DNA of 64,000 nt from Acidimicrobiales bacterium (GTDB lineage: Bacteria; Actinomycetota; Acidimicrobiia; Acidimicrobiales; Aldehydirespiratoraceae): NCBI GenBank assembly GCA_041394245.1, contig JAWKIR010000003.1, positions 372,001-436,000 of the forward strand. Reading direction: 5' to 3'. The notes beneath the pieces are model-generated. The model did not search any database, had not been told where the DNA came from, and was given only the letters and a program-made list of their open reading frames with translations. This document shows, piece after piece, positions 42,177-51,502 of this stretch (positions within the stretch are counted from its first letter, which is position 1; the number at the start of each line of letters is the position of its first letter). A program made the translations under genes and the position numbers.

Positions 42177-43159
42177 CGAAGATGTCCAACACCCCTCCCG
42201 ACTTCGACGACGAACCCGACGTTCTCGGCACCAGTGAGACCGAGGCATTCACTCGGGATCGGCGCCGGGAGCTCAAAGCTCGCCGTCGGCAGGCCAAACG
42301 GGAGCACCGGGCAACGAGCCGCAGAGCGGTCGACGACGACATCCTCTTCGTCTACGAGTCCCATGTTCGCTTCGTTCCGCCCCTCCAGCCCTACCTTCGG
42401 GACCTCTGGGATCGTCGAGCCTTCGCCGTTGCCCTGGCGAAGTCGAAGGTCAAGGGATCGCGATCCAACACCGCGCTCGGCGGTGTGTGGGCGCTGATCG
42501 ACCCGCTCTTCATGGTGGGCCTGTACTACTTCCTGTTCACGGTGCTGCGCGGCGGATCCCGCCCGTCGGCCTTCATCCCGATCATCATCTCGGGCATCCT
42601 CCACTTCCAGGTCGCCGGCGCAGCACTGACCGAGGGCGGCAACTCCGTGTCGGCCGCGTCGGGGTTGATGCTGAACTCGACGTTCCCCCGGATGCTCCTT
42701 CCGATCTCGGCGATCTACGGCGGCGTGTTGAAGTTCCTCCCATCGGTCCCGATCATCCTCGGTGCCGCGATCTTCCTCGATGCAACGGTGAGCCTGAAGA
42801 TGCTCTGGTGGTTCGTGCTCTTCCCACTCCAGATCCTGATCGGAACGGGCCTGGCCCTGATGATCTCCACAGCGGTCGTGTTCTTCAAGGACGTGAAGAA
42901 CATCCTCACCTACGTCAGTCGCATCATCTTCTTCACCAGTCCGGTCATCTATCCGGTCGATCTCCTGTCCGACGACATCCGGCGCTACGTCCAGTGGATG
43001 CCGTTCTTCGGTGTGTTCGGCAACTACCAGCACATCCTCGGGGGTCAGCCGATCAACTACGGATGGCTCGGCATCGCCTGCGCCTGGGCGGTCGGTGGTC
43101 TCTTGCTCGGCGGCTGGCTCTTCCTTCGCTACGAGCGGGAGTTCGCCACGAAGCTCTGA
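42173..43159 (+). CDS. Polysaccharide ABC exporter permease (ABC-2 type)
   Basis: A 328-residue membrane protein of the Wzm/TagG/RfbD type. An N-terminal cytoplasmic extension of about 75 charged residues precedes the conserved amphipathic region (YLRDLWDRRAFAVALAKSKV, SNTALGGVWALIDPLFMVGL) and six membrane helices, ending GGWLFLRYEREFATKL. It would carry undecaprenyl-linked or diacylglycerol-linked glycans across the membrane with the ATPase encoded immediately upstream. The start is GTG 42173 overlapping the ATPase stop (GTGA); ATG 42182 is an alternative. Convergent with the sulfotransferase downstream (7-bp gap). Confidence 0.9.
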   Translation: MTKMSNTPPDFDDEPDVLGTSETEAFTRDRRRELKARRRQAKREHRATSRRAVDDDILFVYESHVRFVPPLQPYLRDLWDRRAFAVALAKSKVKGSRSNTALGGVWALIDPLFMVGLYYFLFTVLRGGSRPSAFIPIIISGILHFQVAGAALTEGGNSVSAASGLMLNSTFPRMLLPISAIYGGVLKFLPSVPIILGAAIFLDATVSLKMLWWFVLFPLQILIGTGLALMISTAVVFFKDVKNILTYVSRIIFFTSPVIYPVDLLSDDIRRYVQWMPFFGVFGNYQHILGGQPINYGWLGIACAWAVGGLLLGGWLFLRYEREFATKL

Positions 43160-43166
43160 CCGGCCG

Positions 43167-43748
43167 CTACTTGCCCTTGTTGGAGTGCGGGAACGCGATC
43201 TTCGGCTCGGCGACCCCGAGCAGCGTGCAGAACGGTGCCCAACCGGCACCGGCGGTGATGTCGACCTCGACGAAGTCGTCGCGACCGGCGAAGTACTCCC
43301 GCACGCCGGAGTAGTGGCGCTCGTACTGGCGCCGCCACTTGTCCTCCTCGACCACCAGGAAGTTGCCGTCGTACTCGCCACGGGCCTTGCGCGCCTGGTT
43401 GTTCTCGACATGGCGGCGGCGGCTGTCGAGCCACTTCTCGAGCGGGCGGACCGTCATCATGAAGCGACTGCCGGGGTACTGCCGATCGAGGAGCGCATAG
43501 TTCTTGGCCAGGACCTCGATGTCGGAGTAGCAGTCGATCGCCTGGTCCATATTGCTGAGCAGGGGTAGACCGGCGTCGCGCGCCGCCTCGATCTGCTCAC
43601 GGATCGGCGGGCCGCCCCAGTGCAGACTCCTGAACCCGAGGAGGGTCATGGCGTCGTGGAACGACGTCGTGCCGGTCTTGTTGAGCCCGATGGCGAACAC
43701 CCGGGGCCTATCGGGGGCGGTGCCTCCCGGCACCGGACCGTCAACCAT
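43167..43748 (-). CDS. Sulfotransferase family protein, 193 aa
   Basis: Short sulfotransferase of the Sulfotransfer_4-like group. The 5'-phosphosulfate-binding loop is FAIGLNKTGTTSFHDAMTLL near residue 18, and FMMTVRPLEKWLDSRRRH near 97 supplies the 3'-phosphate-binding Arg/Ser region. Predicted to move sulfate from PAPS to a sugar hydroxyl of the glycan being made by the locus. The ATG overlaps the stop of the next sulfotransferase gene; both are in a leftward operon starting at 52423 or 51415. Confidence 0.83.
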   Translation of the reverse strand: MVDGPVPGGTAPDRPRVFAIGLNKTGTTSFHDAMTLLGFRSLHWGGPPIREQIEAARDAGLPLLSNMDQAIDCYSDIEVLAKNYALLDRQYPGSRFMMTVRPLEKWLDSRRRHVENNQARKARGEYDGNFLVVEEDKWRRQYERHYSGVREYFAGRDDFVEVDITAGAGWAPFCTLLGVAEPKIAFPHSNKGK

Positions 43749-44610
43749 CTCGCCACGTCTCCATGTCGGCCGCCGTGCCGTAACCGGCCCGGACCCAGGC
43801 GTCGGTCGCCACCGCGGCGAACACCTTGCGCCGCTTCTTGTCCCACGCAGACCAGTCGTCGTCGTCGGGTCTCGTCGGGTCGAGCTTGAAGCTCGAGCCG
43901 ATGCGCTTCTTCGAAAAGAAGTTGCCCGGGCCAGGGTGATGGCGCAGATCGAGGAACTCGAGCACGGGGTCGAAGGCCTCAGGGCCACCGGCGGCGAGCT
44001 TCTCGTTCCACACGGTGAGACAGCGATCGGGATTCGCTTCTGCGAAATCGAACCCGGCGTGCACCCACGTCGCCCAGGTCTCGCAGGCCTTCTCGACGTC
44101 CTTGCTCCACTTCGGGATCTCGTTGGGCTTCGCGTTGGCGAGCAGCTCGTCGTCGAACTTGCGCTCGAAGTTCGACATCGAACGGACCACGTTGCGCCCG
44201 TCACGCACGATGTGGACGAACTTCGCACCCGGGAACATCTTCGCCAGGGTCGGCGCCATCGGCGTGTAGAGCGGCGTCTGGTCGATCCAGCGTTTGCCCT
44301 CGGCGCGCGACGAGAAGAGGGCGTTGAAGCCGAGGCCGATGAACGCCAACCACTCGTCCTTGTCGACCTGCTCGTGGTCGAGCCAGCACGGGGTCTGACG
44401 ATCCTGCTGGTTCTCCCACACCCGTTCGGCCCGCTCCCCCTGGAACAGATCCGAGAGGATGTAGCTCTCCTTGCCGACCCACAGATCGGGGTGACGGTTG
44501 AGCGACTGTGCGGTGGCCGTGGTCCCCGAACGTGGCGAGCCGATCACGAAGATCGGATTCGGGCAGATGCCCTCGCCCGCGAGATACGGCGCGGCATGCT
44601 CGAGACTCAC
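43741..44610 (-). CDS. Sulfotransferase family protein, 289 aa
   Basis: A Sulfotransfer_3-type enzyme. The PAPS 5'-loop is IFVIGSPRSGTTATAQSLNR near residue 20 and the 3'-phosphate loop is FVHIVRDGRNVVRSM near 112. The C-terminal part (WSAWDKKRRKVFAAVATDAW) is typical of carbohydrate sulfotransferases. The GTG start overlaps the stop of the triple-glycosyltransferase gene (GTGA), so translation is coupled to it. Probably sulfates the product of that glycosyltransferase. Confidence 0.88.
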   Translation of the reverse strand: MSLEHAAPYLAGEGICPNPIFVIGSPRSGTTATAQSLNRHPDLWVGKESYILSDLFQGERAERVWENQQDRQTPCWLDHEQVDKDEWLAFIGLGFNALFSSRAEGKRWIDQTPLYTPMAPTLAKMFPGAKFVHIVRDGRNVVRSMSNFERKFDDELLANAKPNEIPKWSKDVEKACETWATWVHAGFDFAEANPDRCLTVWNEKLAAGGPEAFDPVLEFLDLRHHPGPGNFFSKKRIGSSFKLDPTRPDDDDWSAWDKKRRKVFAAVATDAWVRAGYGTAADMETWRDG

Positions 44611-47600
44611 GACGACGGCACCTCGAACGAACCGTGGTAGTCGGAGTACTTGCGGTTGTAGTACGGCGGGGCCGCGAGGGGATCGACGCCGTGCTTCCAG
44701 CCGTACTTGTAGCGATGACCGAGCAGCAGCCAGTCGACGTTGGGGGTCGTGCTCGCGGTGGTGCGCCGGGCGTGCACGACCCGTGCCGCCGGCACCGGTT
44801 CGAGTGCGATGCCCAGCTGCCAGGCGCGGTGCCAGTAGTCGGTGTCCTCGCAGAACGCGGGATTGAACCATTCGTCGAAGACACCCACCTCTTCGTAGAT
44901 CGCCTTCGTCATCATGAAGCACCAGCCTGCGGTGCCACCCTGGTCAGGGGTGGTGAACCCCTTCCCGTCGCAATGATCGGTATAGGGGAACGCGATGCGA
45001 CGACCATCGTTGGCCGCCTCGAGCAACGCCTCGTCCCATCCCGGCTCCACCATGCAGTCGCTGTTCATCACGACGAACGTCGGAGCCGTCGACAGCCGGA
45101 TCCCGGTGTTCCACCCCGTCGAGACACCCTTGTTCTCGGGATAGCGATACACCTTCGCCAACAGCTTCGACTCGAAGTCCGATCCGTTGTCGATCGCCAC
45201 GACCTCGGTGGGAACCCGCGCCACCTCCCAGATCCGCTCGACGGTCTTCTCGACCATGCGGGCCAGCTTCTCGCTGCGGCTCCAGACCGGCAACGTGATG
45301 CTCAGCACCGGATCGTCGGAGGCCTCGGGAGGACTTCCGTCGTAGAGCAGGTCGGGATCGGTGTCCTCGAACGGTTGGACTGTGGTCGGTTGACGCGCCA
45401 TGGCGTAGACCCCTCCGGTCGTCTCCGCGATCCCCTTTGCGTTGAGAATGCGGAACATCGTGCGATAGGACTCGTGGAGTTCGTCGAGATCCCGTGCGGA
45501 CATCGCGTCGCCCTCGGTGCGACAACGCTCCTCGAGCCGGGCCACGGTCGTGCGCAACCCCTCCTCGGCGAAGCGGTGCTCGTCGTAGAACGCGCGGGCT
45601 TCGTCGAGCTTCAGCTGGGCACCGATCCCAGTACCCGGATGCAGCGACGCGATCACCGCGCTCGCCCTGCCCTTGGCCTGGGTGCGATCGCAGAACCCGG
45701 CGAAGTCGAGCGGACGGGCCATCACGCTCACCGCCGATGGGTCGTAGACGACCTTCAGCCCGTGCGGCATGAGCCGCCACCCCATCTCGATGTCGATCGA
45801 GTAGTCGAGGCGCTGGTCGTGCAGACCGTGACGCATGAGCAGCGACCGCTTGCAGGAGATCCGGCCCTCCCAGAAGCCACGCCAGTCGAGCTCCTGACCC
45901 TTCGAGAGGCTGGAGTAGGAGAACATGAGCCGGTCCACGTCGGTGATGAAGTGCATCAACGGGCTGATGTCGAGTTCGGGCGCCCAGTCGGTGTGGCCCA
46001 GGATCGCCACACCCTCGTGGGGTCGCGCCGTGTGCCCGTCGAGATGGCGTTCGAGATAGTCGGGGGTGACGCGGTCGTCGTCGTCGAAGAAGAGCACGAT
46101 CGGGGCCTGAGCGAGGAGCACGCACAGGTTCTTGGCGCCGCTGCGACCCGAGTGCGCGGCGCACACCCCGAAGATCTGCAGACGATCGGCGAACTCCTCG
46201 ACGATGGCGTCGATCTCCGAGTCGGGCGACCCGTCGTCGACCAGCACCACCTCGTAGCGGGACCGATCGATCGTCTGGTCACAGAACGAGAGCAGCGCCC
46301 GGCGCAGCAGCTCCGGTCGCTGGTAGGTCGAGATCAGCACGCTGATCTCGGGTGGCGACTCCGGAGCCGGACGGAGGTGGACGCGGGGGACCCCCTCGTC
46401 GTCGGCGATCCACACGCGGCGCACATGGGCGAACGAATCGCCGAGATCGTCGGCCTCGATCGAGCCGCGCAGACCGATCGTCACGTTGTCGCACAGGGTC
46501 ACCGGCCCGTCGAGGGCGGCCCCCGCCCGCACCGACAGCACCGGCAGCGGCGTGACCGAGTCGACCTCGCGGGCGACGACTCCCCGGTGACGTTCCGTCA
46601 TCGGGGGACCCGCCGCCGGTCCGCTGCTGTGCGCGGGCTGGATCCGATCGACGTCGAGGGTCTCCTGTGTGGCGATGAGCTCCTCGAGGAAGCCCGCCGG
46701 CAGCACCGCGTTGTCGTGGATGTAGACGACATGGTCGGCGCCCGTGTCGTCGACGGGCGACATCGCGTCGGGATCGTCGGCCGCCCTCCACACCTGGCGG
46801 ACCGTCATCGCGTCTGTGCCCTTCAACTCCGACAGCAGATCGGGATGAGGGCCACTGCGACCGGCCGAATACGTCCCTGCGACGAAGACCGACACGGCCA
46901 GTGCCGGGGTGAGCGTGACCGCGGCATCGGCGGGCTCGAGATCGAAGATCGCCACCGTGTCGTCCTGGTAGAGCCGCCGTCCGTCGTTCTCGAGACGGTC
47001 GAAGAGCTCGGGGAACCGGCCGCGCCAGTCGAACGCCGCCCGCGGCACCACGAAGTAGCGCGCCCCGCGCTGTCGCTGGGCGTCGAGATGGTTGACCGCC
47101 GCACGACCGTCGACCGGATCGAAGCCACCCCATCCGCCCTCGCGACCCTCGGGGAAGTGCCAGCACGGCTGCGAGCCGAGATCGGTCAGGCTGTCGTCAC
47201 CGAGTGAGACGACCAGCACCGGCTCGCCGGGCTCGGCGATCGCCTGGATCCGCCGGCGGATCTCCGCCGCGTCGACGTTGGCGGTCGGACGGCCGTCGCC
47301 GGCTTCGATGCGACGAGGACGGCGGGGCAGGGCCATGACCGATGCGATCAGCCGATCGAAGCACGGCCGGACGCGATCGAAGCCATGGCGCTCGTCGACA
47401 TGGGCGGCACCGTGCTCGGCGAGACGATGCCAGAGGTCGTCGTCGGTGAGCACACGGGTCAAGGCGGCAGCCATGTCGGCGGCGTCGACCGAGACGAGGG
47501 CATGACGCCCCTGCACGATGTCGAGGCCTTCGGCACCGATCGGTGTGGTGACCACCGGCGTGTAGGCCATCATCGACTGCAGGACCTTGCGCTTGACGCC

Positions 47601-48431
47601 GGCGCCGTGCAGCAGCGGCACGACCGCCACTCGTGACCGCTCCACATAGGGCTCGACGGTGGGGACCCAACCGACGAGATTGAGACCGGGCATGTCGGGA
47701 TCGACGGCGAGCTCGATCTGATCCAGATAGTTGCCGATCACGGTGAACGGATGGCGCCGGCGCAGATCCTCGTCGATGAGGGGCAGCACCTCGTTCGCGA
47801 GGTAGGCGACCGCATCGCGATTGGGGACGTGCCGGAAGTTCCCGACGAAGTATCCGCCCCTGCGTTCCGACAACGGCACCGTGGATCGCTCGATGTGTTC
47901 GGCCAGCGGAAGGGTGAACACGCGATCGTCGCCGACGAAGTCGGCCAGCAGCGTGCGTTCCTTGTCGGACACGGCGATCACCGCGTCGGCGGAGTGGTAC
48001 ACGTTGAGCTCGCGGGTGGCGGCATCGCCGAAGGTCGAGTCGACCGCGCCGGTCTGGCCGAATGCCTGGCGGGCATTGCGCAGGAAGTGGATGTCCATCG
48101 AGTTCACCACCACCCGGGTGTCGGGCGAGTACTCGTGGACGAGCGGGACGATCTCCTCCGCGACCTCGAAGAATGCGACCATCGCGAGGTCGAAGCGATA
48201 GGAACGCAGGAGCTTCGGGGCCCAGTCGAACCCCGCGAAGGTGGCGACGCCCATCTGGCGCAGACGCTCGGCGTGGCGGTGCTCGGCCTCGCCCTCGGGC
48301 TCGCGGGACAGGAAGGTGACGGTCCATCCGTCGTCGAGCAGCCACCGGATCGTGTTGTCGATGTCTTGTGAACCGCTGTCGCGGTCGAACGCCGGCATAC
48401 GCGTGTGGACGACGAGGGCGGTGCGTGGCAT
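44607..48431 (-). CDS. Triple-domain glycosyltransferase, 1,274 aa (GT4-GT2-GT2)
   Basis: Three glycosyltransferase modules in one chain. Residues 1-390 are GT4 (GT-B fold), with VNSMDIHFLRN, YFVGNFRHVPNRDAVAYL and GAGVKRKVLQSMMAYTPVV. A connecting domain about 400-510 has LVVSLGDDSLTDLG and RGARYFVVPRAAFDW. A GT2 module from about 720 has VLISTYQRPELLRRALLSF and FFDDDDRVTPDYL as DxD. A second GT2 module from about 1040 has ITLPVWSRSEKLARMV, MNSDCMVEPGWDE and FCEDTDYWHRAW. Such chains can build a repeating unit processively. The ATG overlaps the upstream stop (TGATG). Confidence 0.87.
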   Translation of the reverse strand: MPRTALVVHTRMPAFDRDSGSQDIDNTIRWLLDDGWTVTFLSREPEGEAEHRHAERLRQMGVATFAGFDWAPKLLRSYRFDLAMVAFFEVAEEIVPLVHEYSPDTRVVVNSMDIHFLRNARQAFGQTGAVDSTFGDAATRELNVYHSADAVIAVSDKERTLLADFVGDDRVFTLPLAEHIERSTVPLSERRGGYFVGNFRHVPNRDAVAYLANEVLPLIDEDLRRRHPFTVIGNYLDQIELAVDPDMPGLNLVGWVPTVEPYVERSRVAVVPLLHGAGVKRKVLQSMMAYTPVVTTPIGAEGLDIVQGRHALVSVDAADMAAALTRVLTDDDLWHRLAEHGAAHVDERHGFDRVRPCFDRLIASVMALPRRPRRIEAGDGRPTANVDAAEIRRRIQAIAEPGEPVLVVSLGDDSLTDLGSQPCWHFPEGREGGWGGFDPVDGRAAVNHLDAQRQRGARYFVVPRAAFDWRGRFPELFDRLENDGRRLYQDDTVAIFDLEPADAAVTLTPALAVSVFVAGTYSAGRSGPHPDLLSELKGTDAMTVRQVWRAADDPDAMSPVDDTGADHVVYIHDNAVLPAGFLEELIATQETLDVDRIQPAHSSGPAAGPPMTERHRGVVAREVDSVTPLPVLSVRAGAALDGPVTLCDNVTIGLRGSIEADDLGDSFAHVRRVWIADDEGVPRVHLRPAPESPPEISVLISTYQRPELLRRALLSFCDQTIDRSRYEVVLVDDGSPDSEIDAIVEEFADRLQIFGVCAAHSGRSGAKNLCVLLAQAPIVLFFDDDDRVTPDYLERHLDGHTARPHEGVAILGHTDWAPELDISPLMHFITDVDRLMFSYSSLSKGQELDWRGFWEGRISCKRSLLMRHGLHDQRLDYSIDIEMGWRLMPHGLKVVYDPSAVSVMARPLDFAGFCDRTQAKGRASAVIASLHPGTGIGAQLKLDEARAFYDEHRFAEEGLRTTVARLEERCRTEGDAMSARDLDELHESYRTMFRILNAKGIAETTGGVYAMARQPTTVQPFEDTDPDLLYDGSPPEASDDPVLSITLPVWSRSEKLARMVEKTVERIWEVARVPTEVVAIDNGSDFESKLLAKVYRYPENKGVSTGWNTGIRLSTAPTFVVMNSDCMVEPGWDEALLEAANDGRRIAFPYTDHCDGKGFTTPDQGGTAGWCFMMTKAIYEEVGVFDEWFNPAFCEDTDYWHRAWQLGIALEPVPAARVVHARRTTASTTPNVDWLLLGHRYKYGWKHGVDPLAAPPYYNRKYSDYHGSFEVPSS

Positions 48432-51415
48432 CAGGCCTCGTTTCCGGACGCGAGAGAGCCGATGTCGTCGTTGGCGAGGAAGTAGCGCCACGACCCGTCG
48501 CCGAGCTCGGCGGGCCGCTGTGGACGAGACGCCAGCCATGTCGGCCAGGCCCCGCCGGCCGCCACCGGACGGTTCGACGCGCCACCGACGCGCACCACGG
48601 TCGCCGACGAGCGGTACGCGACGGTTCGACCCGACTTCCAGACCTGGCCGAACCACGCCACGGGATCGTCGGCATCGAACTCGGGCAACGCCTGCCAGAC
48701 GGCCGACGATGCCGCGACGATCCCTCCGCCCCAGCAGGTCGGCCGATTGAACTCGTGCCACGGAGCCCGGACATCGAGGGTCCCCTCCGCGATCCCGGCA
48801 ACCGACCCGTCGGCGAAGACCATCCCGCCGGCGGACTCGATTCGACCGTGATCGTCGAGGACCTTGGCCACCCAGACCGCCTCGGGGGTGGAACGAACCG
48901 CTGTCGTCATCGCATCGAGTGCGCCGGGAAGCGGCACCATGCCCGCTTCGAGCACCAACACGACCTCGGCGTCGACGGAACCGGGCTCGGTGTCGAAGCG
49001 GAGCTCCGCGCCGAACGCCTCGGCGCGGACCCGGACCGCGGCATCGATCTCCGGGGTCGAGGACGTGGCCACGATGGTCACCGATGCCGCCGCATCCGCG
49101 GGTTCGCCGACGAGATGGACCGTCTCGACACGCAGCTCCGTACCCACCCGGTCGCACACGACCACGGCCGACGACGCCACCCGCTTCGCCTCCTCGAGAT
49201 CGTGGCGCCGACTCGTCACGACGATCTCGACGCTGCGATCGAAGTAGGGCAGACCGGCCGCCCCCACGTCGCTTGCGGGAACGAAGGTGGTGAACCCGGG
49301 AAGATCGCCGGCGAGGTCGAGTCCGGACCAGTCGAGGAGCGCCGGCGGCGACTGGCGGCCCCGGCTCAGATCCTTCACGGCCGCGAGAACTCCCGGCTGT
49401 TCGACGGACGACGCGGTGAGATCGAAGACCACGCCGGCCGCGTCACGATCAGCGAGGACCCGATGGCTGCGAGCGAGGTGATCGCGCAGCTCCGGATGAC
49501 TCTGGAACCACGCACGGGCTCCTTCGGGCACCACGAGTCGCTGAGTGCCCCGCAACCGCAGGACCTCGAGGATCGCGATCAACGACACCGAATCGGCCGC
49601 CGGCGCCGATCCGTCGAACGACGGGAAGGCCACCCCGGTGCGGCCACCGACGGAGACGACGGTCGGCTTGCAGCCGGGCGTCACAACCGCCCACGAGCTG
49701 TCGGGATCGACGAACTCGTCGACCAGCCGCTCGAAACCCTTCTGCCACTTGAACGCGGCCGGACCCTTCGGGACCTGGGCGGCCCGACCGTCGTCGCGCG
49801 ACGTGGGCCGAGGCGCCGGCGAGGCCTTCTTCGGCGCGTTCGCGGCATTGGGACGAGCCGCCGGTGCCGATCCCGAAACGGACCTGACCGCGCGCTTCAC
49901 CGGAGCCGGGAGCCGACGGGCGACCCCGCGGGTCACCCGCTTGGCCTTCGGCACGGCACCGGATCGCCGGATGGCCGTCGAGCCCTTCCGCGCCGCTTTC
50001 TGCGCCGGCTCGGGAAGACGGTCGACGACTCGCGCCGTCCGCTCCTTGACCCGATTCCCGGCCTGGCCGTCGGCCACCGCCCGCCGCACGCGGTGGATGT
50101 TGTGACGAACGGGCTGGGGCAGATGCGCGGCGCCGGCCTTGACGGTCTGCTTGGCCGCCGCGGGGGCGCCCGTTCCCCGCATCCGGCGAACGAGCTTGCC
50201 CACCGCGCGGCGAAGCGGTCCCTGCCGCAGCGCCTTGTTGTTGTGCTGCACGGTCTGTTCGACGGCTCGGAGCTTGACGTGAACCGCATCGAGAACGTCG
50301 CCGATGTGGTTCGTGCGCTCGAGGGTCGACCGCTGCCGATCCTCGAGCCGGTGCACGGCCTCGCCGACGGTGTCTGCGTTGTCGATGAGCCGCAGGGTCT
50401 GCGCTTCGATCGCAGAGAGGTGGTTGCCGATGTCGGCGCGGAAGTGGTCGAGCTCCCGGGTGACCGCGGCGAGTTCGGCCCGACGGCTCTCCGACTCCCG
50501 TCGAGCCTGCGTCAGCTGCTCGCGCGCCTCCTTCTCGGCGGCCTGCGAGTCGGCGAGTCGCTGTTCGAGACGCTCGATGGCCTGCTGACGCTGCTCGGCA
50601 TGGCGGGCCGCGACGGTGCCGTCGAGAACGAGCCGTCGGACCTGGCCCTCGTCGACCGCGGAGGGCCGGGGCACCGGTGCGCCGGCCTCCTCGCACAAGC
50701 GGGCGTAGAGATCCCGCAGTCCGGATCCGAGGTTGGCCTCGTCGAGACTCACCCCGACATCGTGGTGACGGAGATCGGTGCGCACGTTCAGCGGTGCGGC
50801 TTCGAGGCCGGCGAACGCGCAGACCCGATCGAGCTCGCCCACAGGGTCGAGAAAGTAGGTGTCGTAGTGCGTGACGATCCGCCGGTCGGGCGGCACCAGA
50901 TCGAGCACCGACTCGTAGTAGCGCTCCCAGAGCGACAACCCGAGCGAGTAGGAGTTCTGGTTGCGCCGCTTGAGCGACAACGCGACCTCGAGTGGATTGC
51001 GCACGCAGATCACGAACCGGAGGTCAGGCTGGAGGTCGAGCCAGAACGCCGCGGTCAGACACGTGCGGGGATCCTTGAACCCCCACCGCTCGTTCTCGGC
51101 CAGACCGGCGAGCGCGACCGTCGCCGGTTCGACCACCGCCGCGAGTCGCGGATCGTCGACCGCCATCGGCAGCAACGCCGGAGGGTTGTCCCACGAGCCG
51201 CCCGCGGCTTCGAGCAGGTCGTCGTTGCAGGTGACGATCGCCTTGTTCTCCCAGAAACCCTCGGGGTTGTCGTCGGCGGCAGCGAGGAGCGCGTCGGCCT
51301 CACCGCCGAGCAGACGCAGACCCGACTCGTGCAGCCCGCGGGTGATCATCGACGTACCCGAGCGGTGCATGCCGGTGATCGCGATCGGATGTGGTGCCGC
51401 GGTGGCGTCGCTCAT
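48431..51415 (-). CDS. Sulfotransferase - coiled coil - GT-like fusion, 994 aa
   Basis: The N-terminus (1-270) is a sulfotransferase: IAITGMHRSGTSMITRGLHE with the PAPS loop, RWGFKDPRTCLTAAFW and VICVRNPLEVALSLKRR. Residues about 275-400 are a long coiled coil (RQQAIERLEQRLADSQAAEK onward). About 400-530 is strongly basic, with repeated VRR/AKR/RLP motifs, and probably disordered or envelope-binding. The last 450 residues resemble a degenerate GT2-like domain (EVVLVLEAGMVPLPGALDAM, FNRPTCWGGGIVAASSAVW). The mix suggests a scaffold placing sulfation beside polymer assembly. First gene of the leftward unit containing the triple GT and two sulfotransferases. Confidence 0.8.
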   Translation of the reverse strand: MSDATAAPHPIAITGMHRSGTSMITRGLHESGLRLLGGEADALLAAADDNPEGFWENKAIVTCNDDLLEAAGGSWDNPPALLPMAVDDPRLAAVVEPATVALAGLAENERWGFKDPRTCLTAAFWLDLQPDLRFVICVRNPLEVALSLKRRNQNSYSLGLSLWERYYESVLDLVPPDRRIVTHYDTYFLDPVGELDRVCAFAGLEAAPLNVRTDLRHHDVGVSLDEANLGSGLRDLYARLCEEAGAPVPRPSAVDEGQVRRLVLDGTVAARHAEQRQQAIERLEQRLADSQAAEKEAREQLTQARRESESRRAELAAVTRELDHFRADIGNHLSAIEAQTLRLIDNADTVGEAVHRLEDRQRSTLERTNHIGDVLDAVHVKLRAVEQTVQHNNKALRQGPLRRAVGKLVRRMRGTGAPAAAKQTVKAGAAHLPQPVRHNIHRVRRAVADGQAGNRVKERTARVVDRLPEPAQKAARKGSTAIRRSGAVPKAKRVTRGVARRLPAPVKRAVRSVSGSAPAARPNAANAPKKASPAPRPTSRDDGRAAQVPKGPAAFKWQKGFERLVDEFVDPDSSWAVVTPGCKPTVVSVGGRTGVAFPSFDGSAPAADSVSLIAILEVLRLRGTQRLVVPEGARAWFQSHPELRDHLARSHRVLADRDAAGVVFDLTASSVEQPGVLAAVKDLSRGRQSPPALLDWSGLDLAGDLPGFTTFVPASDVGAAGLPYFDRSVEIVVTSRRHDLEEAKRVASSAVVVCDRVGTELRVETVHLVGEPADAAASVTIVATSSTPEIDAAVRVRAEAFGAELRFDTEPGSVDAEVVLVLEAGMVPLPGALDAMTTAVRSTPEAVWVAKVLDDHGRIESAGGMVFADGSVAGIAEGTLDVRAPWHEFNRPTCWGGGIVAASSAVWQALPEFDADDPVAWFGQVWKSGRTVAYRSSATVVRVGGASNRPVAAGGAWPTWLASRPQRPAELGDGSWRYFLANDDIGSLASGNEA

Positions 51416-51502
51416 CGTCGTCTCTCGAGGGGGTGCAGGTCGGGTGAACGCAAGTGCCCCAGTGTGGCGCGTGTTGCGGCCGACTGAAAGACCGTTCGCC
51501 CA

